From positions 58,632 through 122,631 of the forward strand of contig NZ_BMXV01000011.1 in the NCBI RefSeq assembly GCF_014651935.1: 64,000 nucleotides of DNA, written 5' to 3'. The notes below the pieces were generated by a model. The model had not been told where the DNA came from and did not search any database. It saw only the letters and a list, made by a program, of their open reading frames with translations. The DNA is from Marinobacter zhanjiangensis. Lineage in GTDB: Bacteria; Pseudomonadota; Gammaproteobacteria; Pseudomonadales; Oleiphilaceae. How positions within the stretch are numbered: the stretch's first letter is position 1; each line of letters starts with the position of its first letter. Both the position numbers and the translations under genes were made by a program. Shown here in pieces: positions 9,246 to 17,631 of the stretch.

Positions 9246-10262
9246 TCAGGACACCTTCACCACCAGCTTGCCCCGGTTGCGTCCCTGCAACAGCCCCTGG
9301 AACGCCGTCAGGGTATTCTCGAAACCTTCCACTACATCCTCCTGGTAGGTCACCTTGCCGTCCTTGAGCCACTGGCTCATGTCCCGACGGAAATCCGGCA
9401 ACAGCTCGTTGTGATCGGACTGGATAAAGCCCCGGAACATCAACCGATTGACCAGAATCTGCTGCATGAAGGGAATCAGCCGGTCCGGGCCTTCCGGCAG
9501 TCTGGTCTGGTTGTAGTGGGCGATGCGGCCACAGACCGGGATGCGGGCAAAATCGTTTACCAGCGTCATGACGGCATCGAAAACCTTGCCACCCACATTC
9601 TCGAAATACACATCAATGCCCTTCGGACAGGCGGCCTTCAGTTGGTCCTCGAAGTCGTCATCCTTGTAGTTCACGCAGACATCGAAACCGTAATGCTCCA
9701 CCACATGCTGGCACTTGTCGTCGGCACCGGCGACGCCAACCACCCGGCAACCTTTCATTTTGGCGATCTGGCCGACCACCTGGCCCACGGCACCGGAGGC
9801 GGCGGATACCACCACGGTTTCGCCCTCTTTGGGCTGACCGAATTCCCGCAGCCCGACATAGGCGGTGAAACCGGGCATCCCGATCACACCGAGCCACGCG
9901 CTCGGCGGTGCCAGCCCGGTATCAATTTTATAGAGGGCATCCGGGCTGGCCACGGAGTGAGTCTGCCAACCAGTGCGGCCCTTCACCAGATCCCCCGGTG
10001 ACAGGTCCGGATGGTGGCTCTCGATGACTTCACTGACGGCCTCTCCGCCCATCACTTCGCCAATGGCGACCGGCGTCGCATAGGACGCCGAATCATTCAT
10101 CCGGCCGCGCATGTAGGGGTCCAGGGAAAGGTAGCGGGTTTTGAGCAACACCTGACCGTCACCGGCCTCGGGCATCGCTGCTTCCTCAAGCTGGAGGTGG
10201 TCTTCATCGGGCATTCCGGTGGGACGTTCGGCCAGGATATAGCGTTGATTCATGGTCATCAT
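9246..10262 (-). CDS. NADP-dependent MDR oxidoreductase (zinc-free quinone/alkenal reductase type)
   Basis: The 338-residue medium-chain dehydrogenase has an N-terminal GroES-like domain (about 1-130) and a Rossmann domain with VVSAASGAVGQVVGQIAKMKGCRVVGVAG (about 160-190). Family features YLSLDPYMRGRMND, YFENVGGKVFDAV and FMQQILVNRLMFRGF place it with the leukotriene B4 12-hydroxydehydrogenase / CurA / YncB group. These reduce alpha,beta-unsaturated carbonyls with NADPH and lack catalytic zinc ligands. AAGGAG precedes the clustered ATG codons (10262 or 10259). It is divergent from the MaoC gene. Confidence 0.9.
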   Translation of the reverse strand: MMTMNQRYILAERPTGMPDEDHLQLEEAAMPEAGDGQVLLKTRYLSLDPYMRGRMNDSASYATPVAIGEVMGGEAVSEVIESHHPDLSPGDLVKGRTGWQTHSVASPDALYKIDTGLAPPSAWLGVIGMPGFTAYVGLREFGQPKEGETVVVSAASGAVGQVVGQIAKMKGCRVVGVAGADDKCQHVVEHYGFDVCVNYKDDDFEDQLKAACPKGIDVYFENVGGKVFDAVMTLVNDFARIPVCGRIAHYNQTRLPEGPDRLIPFMQQILVNRLMFRGFIQSDHNELLPDFRRDMSQWLKDGKVTYQEDVVEGFENTLTAFQGLLQGRNRGKLVVKVS

Positions 10263-10365
10263 AAAGCTCCTTGTTCGGGGGTTTTTTATTGTTGCACCGG
10301 AGGGTTAAGTGCATGAGAATAGCTTACGAAATACATTTCCGCCAAATGGAACCCAGGAGACAACA

Positions 10366-10824
10366 ATGACAAGTATCGCACTCGAAGACCTGCCGAACCA
10401 TAAAGGCAAGATTGTAGGCCAGAGCCCCTGGAAAACTATCAGTCAGGACATCATTCAGGCCTTTGCAGATGCCACCGGCGATCACCAGTGGATACATGTA
10501 GATGTAGAGCGGGCCAAAAAAGAAGCACCCTGGGGCGCTCCCGTGGCCCACGGCTTCCTGACCCTGTCACTGATTCCGCAACTGAACCAGCAGGCAATGA
10601 CCGTGACAGGTCCAGCTGCCACCATCAACTATGGCATGAACAAAGTCCGCCTGCCCGCAGCGGTCAAGTCCGGGTCGGACATTCGCAGCACCGTGGAGTT
10701 GTTGGACGTGCAGGACGTGGACGAAAAGCGGGTGCTGGCCACCTACAAGACGGTTATCGAGATCAAGGGTGAGGATAAACCGGCCGTTGTGGCGGAAAAC
10801 CTGGCCATGTACGTCAAGCCCTGA
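10366..10824 (+). CDS. MaoC-type (R)-specific enoyl-CoA hydratase
   Basis: The 152-residue hotdog-fold protein carries the R-hydratase motif: ATGDHQWIHVD, with catalytic Asp and His, followed by GAPVAHGFLTLSL (the hydratase 2 signature). It hydrates trans-2-enoyl-CoA to (R)-3-hydroxyacyl-CoA, linking beta-oxidation to polyhydroxyalkanoate or other R-hydroxyacyl routes. The start at 10366 follows CAGGAGACAACA; an earlier in-frame ATG at 10309 would add 19 unsupported residues. It is followed by a strong bidirectional terminator. Confidence 0.9.
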   Translation: MTSIALEDLPNHKGKIVGQSPWKTISQDIIQAFADATGDHQWIHVDVERAKKEAPWGAPVAHGFLTLSLIPQLNQQAMTVTGPAATINYGMNKVRLPAAVKSGSDIRSTVELLDVQDVDEKRVLATYKTVIEIKGEDKPAVVAENLAMYVKP

Positions 10825-10876
10825 GTTTCCGTACAGACTGGACGTGGCTCATGCTGCTTAACTTTTGAGCCAGAAC

Positions 10877-10902
10877 GAAAAAGGGGGCCGAAGCCCCCTT
10901 TT
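10877..10902. terminator. Bidirectional intrinsic terminator
   Basis: GGGGGC-CGAA-GCCCCC forms a six-pair GC stem with a tetraloop. A-rich sequence lies on one side and a T-run on the other, so it can end both the maoC-like transcript (plus) and the livJ transcript (minus). Confidence 0.85.
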
Positions 10903-10927
10903 CATGCGTGGTTTGGAATTCTCGGAA

Positions 10928-12070
10928 TCAGAATTCTTTTTCCACGATCTCGCCGTCTTTGACGATCGCCATGGTCGGCGCGGTAATGAAACCGCCCTTT
11001 TCATCAACACCCTCGACTTCGTAAGGATTCTTGCCGACATCCATATTGCCAATGGCGTCACCCAGAGCGGCACGAACGACAGTCGGATCCATGCTGTCCG
11101 CCTCTTCCATCGCCTCTACCAGACCGTGTAATGCCAGGTAGTTGAAGGCCGCCTCAGAGCCCGGTGTCTTGCCGTATTCCTCTTCATATCGCTTGATGAA
11201 GTTCTGGGCAGCATCGGTTTGATAGGCACCCAGGGGCATAACACCAACAGTGTCTTCCAGCAGCTCAAGACCACCGACAACATTGGCAGCTTCGCCGATC
11301 TTGGCCTGGTCCATCATGATGAAGGCACCTTCATAGCCAAGCTGACGGGCCTGCTGCATGACCAGGCCGGTAGGCTCGGAGGCACCACCGACGAACATGA
11401 CATCGGGCTCTTCAGAGACCAGACGGCTGACCCCGGTGAAGAAGTCCGCAGACTTGTTATAGTCCATCGGATTCTTGGCGACCACTTCACCACCCTTGGC
11501 AGTCCAGGCCTTCTCGATCATGGACGCCCAGATCTTGGCATACTCGTGAGTCGCACCGCCCATGGCGAGCTTGGTGCCCCAGTTTTCGATGGCGTAGTCG
11601 GTGAATGCATTGACGTAACCGTCAAAGGTCGGCGGAATACGTACGGTCAGCGGGTTACCCTGCTCCGTGATGGTCGGCACACTGGTGTAGGCCATGATGA
11701 GGAAGTCATCCTCAACGTTGAAGTCCATCAGCGCAAAAATGCCGCCGGAATGCGGGATGAAGATGGCCGGAACGTTGGATTCCTGAACCAGACGCTTGGC
11801 GTTGGTCGCAGCCTGGGCCGGCGAATACTGGTCATCCAGCGCCTCAATGTTGATGGTATGGTTTTCACCATCAATATCGAAACCACCGGCAGCATTGATT
11901 TCGTCGGCTGCCATACGCAGACCGGACAGTACGTTTTCACCGTAAAGCGCAGCACCGCCGGAAAGCGGGCCCGAGAAGCCAATGTTCACTTCCTCGGCCA
12001 TCGCCGCGGAACTCATTCCCATTGTGGTTGCTACAGCAACTGCCAGTCCAAGTTTCTTCGCTGTTTTCAT
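10928..12070 (-). CDS. livJ: ABC transporter substrate-binding protein, branched-chain amino acid type
   Basis: The 380-residue periplasmic binding protein of the HAAT family has a signal peptide (residues 1-26, MKTAKKLGLAVAVATTMG... to AMA). The mature start EEVNIGFSGPLSGGAALYGENVLSGLRMAADEIN is the Peripla_BP_6 signature. The start at 12070 follows CAGGAGAAAACA; an upstream in-frame extension of 60 residues runs into the livF gene region and is rejected. It lies 73 bases after livF on the same strand, the last gene of the importer cluster. The ligand may be a branched-chain amino acid, but the neighbouring acyl-CoA genes make another small carboxylate possible. Confidence 0.88.
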   Translation of the reverse strand: MKTAKKLGLAVAVATTMGMSSAAMAEEVNIGFSGPLSGGAALYGENVLSGLRMAADEINAAGGFDIDGENHTINIEALDDQYSPAQAATNAKRLVQESNVPAIFIPHSGGIFALMDFNVEDDFLIMAYTSVPTITEQGNPLTVRIPPTFDGYVNAFTDYAIENWGTKLAMGGATHEYAKIWASMIEKAWTAKGGEVVAKNPMDYNKSADFFTGVSRLVSEEPDVMFVGGASEPTGLVMQQARQLGYEGAFIMMDQAKIGEAANVVGGLELLEDTVGVMPLGAYQTDAAQNFIKRYEEEYGKTPGSEAAFNYLALHGLVEAMEEADSMDPTVVRAALGDAIGNMDVGKNPYEVEGVDEKGGFITAPTMAIVKDGEIVEKEF

Positions 12071-12143
12071 TGTTTTCTCCTGGTTTTTGTTTCGTCTGCA
12101 AGGCAGACGCTTGTCAGGTCTCTTTACAAGCGAGCCGGGACCA

Positions 12144-12860
12144 TCAGGCCCCGATGTATGCTTTGCGCACTTCTTCATTACCCAGCATCGCCTTGCTGTC
12201 ACCGTCCATGACGAGCTGACCATTCTCCATGACGTATGCGTAGGTGGCAATTTTCAGTGCCGCAAAGGCATTCTGTTCAGCCAGCAGCACCGTGGTGCCC
12301 AGGCTGTTGATCTGTTGGATGGTCTGAAACATCTGCTTGACCACCAAAGGTGCCAGACCCAGTGATGGCTCGTCCAGCATCAGCAGGCGCGGTCGGCTCA
12401 TCATGGCCCGGCCGATGGCCACCATCTGCTGCTGCCCACCGGACAGGGAACCTGCCGGCTGGTGAGATTTCTCTTCAAGGATCGGGAACAATTCCAGAAC
12501 CTCGTTCAGGCGCTTCCGGTTACCTTCCTTATCCCGCCGGTGCACGTAGGCACCCAGCATCAGGTTATCGTGGACGCTCATCTGCGGGAAAAGCTGACGC
12601 CCCTCCGCACACTGGACCACACCGGAATTCACCACCTCGCTGGGCCTCATACCGTTGAGGATCTTGTCCTCGAACTCGACACTCCCGGCTGTAGGCTTGA
12701 TCAGGCCGCTGATGGTGTTGAACAGGGTAGATTTGCCGGCACCATTGGCACCAAGCAGAACCACCAGCCCGCCGGTATCAACGGTCATGTTGATGTTGTT
12801 CAGGGCCTTGAAGCTACCGTAATGGCCGTCGACGTTCTTAAGCTGCAGCATCGTGATCAC
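12144..12860 (-). CDS. livF: ABC transporter ATP-binding protein LivF
   Basis: The 238-residue ATPase has Walker A (LLGANGAGKSTLFN), Q-loop, LSGGQQQMVAIGRAM signature and Walker B (LLMLDEPSLGLAP), in the LivF pattern with GMRPSEVVNSGVVQCAEGRQLFPQMSV. It powers import together with LivG. Its start overlaps the 3' end of livG by 23 bases (or 14 if the Met at 12851 is used), which indicates translational coupling. Confidence 0.92.
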   Translation of the reverse strand: MITMLQLKNVDGHYGSFKALNNINMTVDTGGLVVLLGANGAGKSTLFNTISGLIKPTAGSVEFEDKILNGMRPSEVVNSGVVQCAEGRQLFPQMSVHDNLMLGAYVHRRDKEGNRKRLNEVLELFPILEEKSHQPAGSLSGGQQQMVAIGRAMMSRPRLLMLDEPSLGLAPLVVKQMFQTIQQINSLGTTVLLAEQNAFAALKIATYAYVMENGQLVMDGDSKAMLGNEEVRKAYIGA

Positions 12861-13605
12861 TCCCCAGATAGGCTTCGATGACCAGCGGATTGTTTTTCAC
12901 TTCTTGCGGTGTGCCCTCGGCAATCTTCTCGCCATGATCAAGAACCATGATCTTGTCAGCAATGCCCATGATCATGTCCATCTTGTGCTCGATCAGACAC
13001 ACCGTCAGGCCGTGCTTGACCATCTTCCTCATCAGGTCAGCCAGACCTTCGGTCTCTTCCGGGTTAACACCTGCCGCAGGCTCGTCCAGCAGCACAATCT
13101 TGGGGTCTGTGGCAAGGGCCAGGGCGAAGGCCACGCGCTTGCGCTCTTCCTGGGTGCAGTCCGCGATATATCGATTTTCGGCATGGTTCAGGCCGACAAA
13201 ATCCAGCGCCTCGCGGGCCTTTTCGCGGGCAGCTTTCTCTTCCGCCTGCAACCGTTTGGAATTGATCAGCACATCCCACAGACCGGACCGGGTACGCAGC
13301 CGATAACCCACGATCAGGTTGTCAAGAACCGTTGCTGTCTCGAACAGGTTGGTTGTCTGGAAGGTACGACCCACGCCCAGTCTGGCGACATCGTCACACC
13401 GCATCGACGTCACGTCTTTGTCATCCAGCAGAATTCTGCCGGACGTTGGCTGGTACATTCCTGAAATCAGGTTGAAGAAGGTACTCTTTCCGGCCCCGTT
13501 GGGGCCGATAATCGCGTTCACCTGGTTCGCGCCGAAGTCCACGGACACGTCATTGACCGCAGCCAGGCCGCCGAACATTTTGGTGAGATGTTCTACCTTA
13601 AGCAT
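12838..13605 (-). CDS. livG: ABC transporter ATP-binding protein LivG
   Basis: The 255-residue ATPase shows Walker A (IIGPNGAGKSTFFNLISG), the LivG-type VGRTFQTTNLFETATVLDNL segment, and Walker B (KIVLLDEPAAGVNPEE). The signature motif is CTQEERKRVAFALALA instead of the usual LSYGEQRRLEIARAL. That is a visible departure in the ABC signature helix: it lacks the SGG/SYG core. Function is still likely, since the rest is intact and all partners are present. It overlaps livM upstream and livF downstream. Confidence 0.9.
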   Translation of the reverse strand: MLKVEHLTKMFGGLAAVNDVSVDFGANQVNAIIGPNGAGKSTFFNLISGMYQPTSGRILLDDKDVTSMRCDDVARLGVGRTFQTTNLFETATVLDNLIVGYRLRTRSGLWDVLINSKRLQAEEKAAREKAREALDFVGLNHAENRYIADCTQEERKRVAFALALATDPKIVLLDEPAAGVNPEETEGLADLMRKMVKHGLTVCLIEHKMDMIMGIADKIMVLDHGEKIAEGTPQEVKNNPLVIEAYLGSDHDAAA

Positions 13606-14635
13606 TGTTTTTGGCCTCCTGATCGCTCGTGGTCACCTTGCTTTCCGATTTCGCCTTCTTCGGCCCCAGGCCCAGAGCCTGCGCCTTGCGATGCATCCAG
13701 GTCAGGAACGAGCCACAGACACCCAGCGGGAAGAAGATCACCAGCAGCACCAGCAGCGGACCGAAGATAATCATCCGGTACTCTTCCAGGAACTGCAGCG
13801 ACTGGGTAAGCCACACGATACCGACGGTGCCGATCAGCGGTCCGAACAGGGTACCAATACCACCCACCAGCATGTACATGATCATGTTGAAAGTGAGCAG
13901 GATATTGCCATCTTCCGGACCCACGAAACGGATCATGCCCGCATAAAGCGCGCCGGCAAGGCCCGCATAGGTGGTGGAAATGACGAATGCCAGGATCTTG
14001 GTTTTCATCAGGTTGATACCCAGGGACTCGGCCAGTTCGTCACCATTGCGGATGGCGATAAAGGTACGACCCACCAGCGATTTCTGGATACGACCAGTGA
14101 ACCAGATGATAAACACCAGGAAGAACAGCACCAGATAGTAAACCGGCATGGTCTCGCGGAAGTTCACCAGGCCAAACCCGTCCGGGGCGGCAATGTTCCG
14201 CACACCCACTGCGCCGTGGGTCAGCTCTTCCCACTTGTCCAGCAGCAGGTAGATGATAAAGCCGACACACAGGGTGAAAATGGCAAAGTAGTGTTCCTTC
14301 AGGCGCAATGACACCGCGCCCACCAGAAAGCCGAGAATGGCCGTCATGAACAGGGCAGCAATAAAGGCAGGCCAGAAATTCCAGCCGGCATCGGATGTCA
14401 GCAGCCCTACGGTGTAGGCACCGATGGCAAAGAAGCCACCGTGAGCCAGATTAAGCTGGCCGCAAAACCCGGTGATGACGTTGAAACCGTAGACCGCGAT
14501 GGCCCAGACGAAGGCAGTCGCCATCACATAGACCTGGTATTCGTTCGAGGCCAGTGCCGGGAACAGCAGGGCGACGGCCAGCAGCACGTACTTGCTGGCC
14601 GGGTGCATTAGCAGAGCTCCAAGTTTGAACATCAT
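13598..14635 (-). CDS. livM: ABC transporter permease LivM
   Basis: The 345-residue permease has about 9-10 transmembrane helices. It carries the LivM/LivH family pattern, including GFCGQLNLAHGGFFAIGAYTVGLL and the conserved AIRNGDELAESLGINLMKTKILAFVISTTYAGLAGALYAG cytoplasmic EAA-like loop. Its ATG starts two bases after the livH stop and its 3' end overlaps livG by 8 bases, so the four transport genes are tightly coupled. The C-terminus is charged (GPKKAKSESK). Confidence 0.92.
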   Translation of the reverse strand: MMFKLGALLMHPASKYVLLAVALLFPALASNEYQVYVMATAFVWAIAVYGFNVITGFCGQLNLAHGGFFAIGAYTVGLLTSDAGWNFWPAFIAALFMTAILGFLVGAVSLRLKEHYFAIFTLCVGFIIYLLLDKWEELTHGAVGVRNIAAPDGFGLVNFRETMPVYYLVLFFLVFIIWFTGRIQKSLVGRTFIAIRNGDELAESLGINLMKTKILAFVISTTYAGLAGALYAGMIRFVGPEDGNILLTFNMIMYMLVGGIGTLFGPLIGTVGIVWLTQSLQFLEEYRMIIFGPLLVLLVIFFPLGVCGSFLTWMHRKAQALGLGPKKAKSESKVTTSDQEAKNNA

Positions 14636-14637
14636 GA

Positions 14638-15501
14638 TCAGTGGGCCCCCTTGGCGAACAGACCTTGTGGACGAATAGACAGGATCACCACGAGCAGACT
14701 GAAGGCGATCACGTCCTTATAGGCGGTGGAGATATAGTAGCCACCAAAGGCTTCGGCAAAACCAATGATCATGCCGCCGACAATGGCCCCCGGGATACTG
14801 CCCATTCCGCCCAGAATGATGATGACGAAGGCCTTCATGATCACCAGGTGACCCATGGCCGGGTAAACCAGGTTGAGGGGCGCGTAAAGGGTTGCAGCGA
14901 TAGCCGCGAGTCCGCCGGAGATGGCAAAGGTCATCATGGCGACCCGGTTGGCATCAATGCCCACCAGAAAGGCCCCTTCACGATTCTGCGCCATGGCGAT
15001 AATCGTCGCGCCCACCATGGTCTTGCGCAGGAACAGGTTGAGGGCGACCACCAGCACCACGGTAGAGGCGATAATCAGGATGCCCTGTTCACGCAGGTAT
15101 ACACCATCGAGATTCATCACCCCGCCGAATGGCGACGACATGCGGCGGAATTCGGACCCCCAGAACATGTGCACCATGGCCTCCAGGAACAGAAGAATAC
15201 CGATGGCAGCAATCTTGTCGTGAATCGGAGGGGAGTTTCTCAGCTGGTGGAAAACCAGACGCTCGCAGATGATGCCCAGTACGGCCACAACCACGGCGGA
15301 ACCCGCCATGGCAATCCAGTAGTGAACACCCATGTCCACCATGAAGAAGTACGACATGAACGCGCCTACCATGTAGAGCGCACCATGTGCGAAGTTCGGG
15401 ATGTGAAGAATCCCGTAAACAAGGGTCAGACCGAGCGCTACGAGACCGTAGATGCTGCCCAGGGTCAACCCGTTGAAAACCTGTTGGAGAAATGTAGTCA
15501 A
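14638..15501 (-). CDS. livH: ABC transporter permease LivH
   Basis: The 287-residue inner-membrane permease with about 8 helices shows GLTLGSIYGLVALGLTLVYGILHIPNFAHGALYMVGAF at the N-terminus, the LivH hallmark, and ILGGMGSIPGAIVGGMIIG near the C-terminus. The start is TTG, supported by GGGAGGGGCCGGT at good spacing. It is the first gene of the livHMGFJ-ordered cluster, with the 376-base upstream gap presumably holding the promoter. Confidence 0.9.
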   Translation of the reverse strand: MTTFLQQVFNGLTLGSIYGLVALGLTLVYGILHIPNFAHGALYMVGAFMSYFFMVDMGVHYWIAMAGSAVVVAVLGIICERLVFHQLRNSPPIHDKIAAIGILLFLEAMVHMFWGSEFRRMSSPFGGVMNLDGVYLREQGILIIASTVVLVVALNLFLRKTMVGATIIAMAQNREGAFLVGIDANRVAMMTFAISGGLAAIAATLYAPLNLVYPAMGHLVIMKAFVIIILGGMGSIPGAIVGGMIIGFAEAFGGYYISTAYKDVIAFSLLVVILSIRPQGLFAKGAH

Positions 15502-15877
15502 ACCGGCCCCTCCCGTGGCGACGTTGTTTTTGTAGAGTTGCCGTTACCGCAACACTGTCATTGATCTTATTGGGTTTCGTTTATCGTGTTTTGCTTTTTT
15601 GGTTTTCTTTTGTATTCAGACGTATTGGCAGAACGCCTCACGCCGATGCACAAGAGTACACTGCGAGCATATACTGTCAATAGACAGAATGTGATTTCGC
15701 CATGCGGACCTGATTGGCAATTTCAATGGTTAAAATGAAATCGTGGCCGGTTTCCGAATCGCCCCATGATAGGACGGGACCCGGCACCGGGTCAGGCACC
15801 CCACTGACCAGGGTAGCCAGTGGAGCAGTCACCAGTGTCCCGTCTGACGAATTCGTTAGTCAGACGGAACGCCAGCA
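15502..15877. other. Non-coding gap with probable liv promoter
   Basis: This 376-base gap separates livH from the acyl-CoA ligase, both on the minus strand. The half next to livH (about 15540-15720) is AT-rich and T-rich and is where a promoter for the liv cluster would lie, though I cannot pick clear -35/-10 boxes. The half next to the ligase is GC-rich, with palindromic sequence (CCCGGCACCGGG near 15779 and the hairpin listed separately). No gene was found here. Confidence 0.5.
15840..15867 (-). terminator. Hairpin after the acyl-CoA ligase gene
   Basis: A perfect 9-bp inverted repeat (CCGTCTGAC and GTCAGACGG, 10-base loop) begins 10 bases beyond the ligase stop. No U-run follows on the minus strand, so termination or mRNA stabilisation is likely but not certain. 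Confidence 0.45.
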
Positions 15878-17542
15878 TCAACCCTCTTTCTTCCACTCCT
15901 CATCCTGGAGCGAACGCCACATCAGCTTGCCGGTGGGCGACTTGGGCAGTTCATCAACGAACTCTACAACAGAAGGAATCTTGTAGGCGGCCATCTGGTC
16001 CTTGCACCAGTCGATGATGTCTTCCTCGGTGGTGGTGCCATCCGCCTCGGGCGTCAGCACCACAACCGCCTTGACGGTCTCGCCCCGTTTTTCGTGGGGC
16101 GCGGAGATGATGCAGACCTCATGGATGGCGGGGTTCTGGTACATCATGCTTTCCACTTCCGACGGCCATACCTTGAAACCGGACGCGTTGATCATCCGCT
16201 TGACCCGGTCGACCATGAAGAAGTAGCCATCCTCGTCGTAATAGGCCAGGTCGCCGGTACGGAAGAACTTCTTGCCGTCGAGTTCCACGAAGGCGGCCTC
16301 GGTCTCCGCCGGCCGGTTCCAGTAGCCCACGGTGACCTGGGGCCCGTTGGAGACAATCTCGCCCACCTCGCCCGGACCTTTCTCTTCCAGGGTTTCCACG
16401 TCGATAATGCGGGAGTCCACATCAAAGACCGGAATACCCAGACACTGGGCCTTGGGATCGTTGGGCGGATTGATATGGGTGGCCGCCATGGTTTCGGAGA
16501 GGCCGTAGCCCTCGATATAGTCCAGACCGGTCAGCTTCTTCAGTTTGCTGGCCACCGCTTGCGGCATGGCGGCACCGCCACCACCGATGGTGACCAGGGA
16601 GCTGATGTCATACTTATCGAGATCCGGGTTGGACAGGAAGTCCACCGCCATGGTGACGATGTTGGTCCAGCCAGTGACCTTGTACCGCTCGATGAGCTTT
16701 CCGGCGACATCCCGGTCCCAGCGGGTCATGATGACCATGGTGGATCCGGCATAGATGGGGCTGTTCATGGAGCCGGTCATACCGGTCACGTGGAAGAACG
16801 GCAGAGTGCACAACTGCACCGAGTCGCTGGCGCTGATATTCCAGAAGGCGCGATGGACCGCGGTGGCCATGGGCCCCCGGTGAACGTGCATACACCCCTT
16901 GGGCTGGCCGGTGGTGCCGGAGCTGTAGGGAATCACCGCCAGGTCGTCCGGCCCTGCGGTATGCGGAGCCGGAGCGTGGCCAGCATTCAGGGCATCTTCC
17001 CAGGAGATCATTCCCGGCGCCTCGAGAGGCTTCGGTTCAGCCGCCACTTCCGCGGGCAGGTTCAGGTCAGTGGGCTCGCGCACATAGTTGCCATAGGCCG
17101 CGACCACGACATGCTCCAGGTAGGTTTTGCCCACCAGAGGGGCGATGAACCCTGCCAGCTCCATGCCCGCCAGACACACCGTGGAACCGGTATCGGAGAT
17201 ATAGTGCTCCAGCTCGGACGCCCGGTTCATGGGGTTAACCGGGATCACCACGGCATCCGCCCGCAATATGGCGTAGTAGCTGATCACGTACTGGGGAGAG
17301 TTCTGCATGTAAAGGAGTACGCGATCGCCCTTGCCGACCCCGTTTTCCTGCAGCCAGCCCGCCAGGGCTTCCACTTCATCCAGCAGTTCCTGATAGGTGA
17401 TCCTGGTATCGTAGTAAATGATGGCGGTATGATCCGGATACCGCAGGGCCGAAATGTCCAGGTTGGTGACCAGGCTGGTTTGCGGCAAGGTCATGGTCTT
17501 TGGCAGCTCTCGGGGCCAGACCGTATGGTGTCTTGTAAACAT
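15878..17542 (-). CDS. Acyl-CoA ligase (AMP-forming)
   Basis: This 554-residue class I adenylate-forming enzyme activates a carboxylic acid to its CoA thioester. The P-loop VIPYSSGTTGQPKGCMHVH (about 195-213), the YGLSETMAATH core, the hinge TGDLAYYDEDGYFFMVDRVKRMI, and the C-terminal catalytic Lys in LPKSPTGKLMWR are all present. The start has GGGAGAGCACTGA before ATG. The gene lies downstream of the kinase, dehydrogenase and SDR genes on the same strand (90 bases after surE), so it plausibly supplies acyl-CoA to that module. The exact substrate is unknown; the residue pattern suggests medium- or long-chain or substituted acids. Confidence 0.9.
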   Translation of the reverse strand: MFTRHHTVWPRELPKTMTLPQTSLVTNLDISALRYPDHTAIIYYDTRITYQELLDEVEALAGWLQENGVGKGDRVLLYMQNSPQYVISYYAILRADAVVIPVNPMNRASELEHYISDTGSTVCLAGMELAGFIAPLVGKTYLEHVVVAAYGNYVREPTDLNLPAEVAAEPKPLEAPGMISWEDALNAGHAPAPHTAGPDDLAVIPYSSGTTGQPKGCMHVHRGPMATAVHRAFWNISASDSVQLCTLPFFHVTGMTGSMNSPIYAGSTMVIMTRWDRDVAGKLIERYKVTGWTNIVTMAVDFLSNPDLDKYDISSLVTIGGGGAAMPQAVASKLKKLTGLDYIEGYGLSETMAATHINPPNDPKAQCLGIPVFDVDSRIIDVETLEEKGPGEVGEIVSNGPQVTVGYWNRPAETEAAFVELDGKKFFRTGDLAYYDEDGYFFMVDRVKRMINASGFKVWPSEVESMMYQNPAIHEVCIISAPHEKRGETVKAVVVLTPEADGTTTEEDIIDWCKDQMAAYKIPSVVEFVDELPKSPTGKLMWRSLQDEEWKKEG

Positions 17543-17631
17543 TCAGTGCTCTCCCGTTAACAAACTTGCAGACGGCAACCGTCCGGGCAGACCCTTTACC
17601 TTGAACAGCAGGGCTTGCCCGGACGGTTCTG

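Noticed and set aside
16094..17560. A 488-residue plus-strand frame opposite the first acyl-CoA ligase
   Set aside because: It lacks recognisable motifs and is explained by the antisense of the ligase gene, whose domains are complete.
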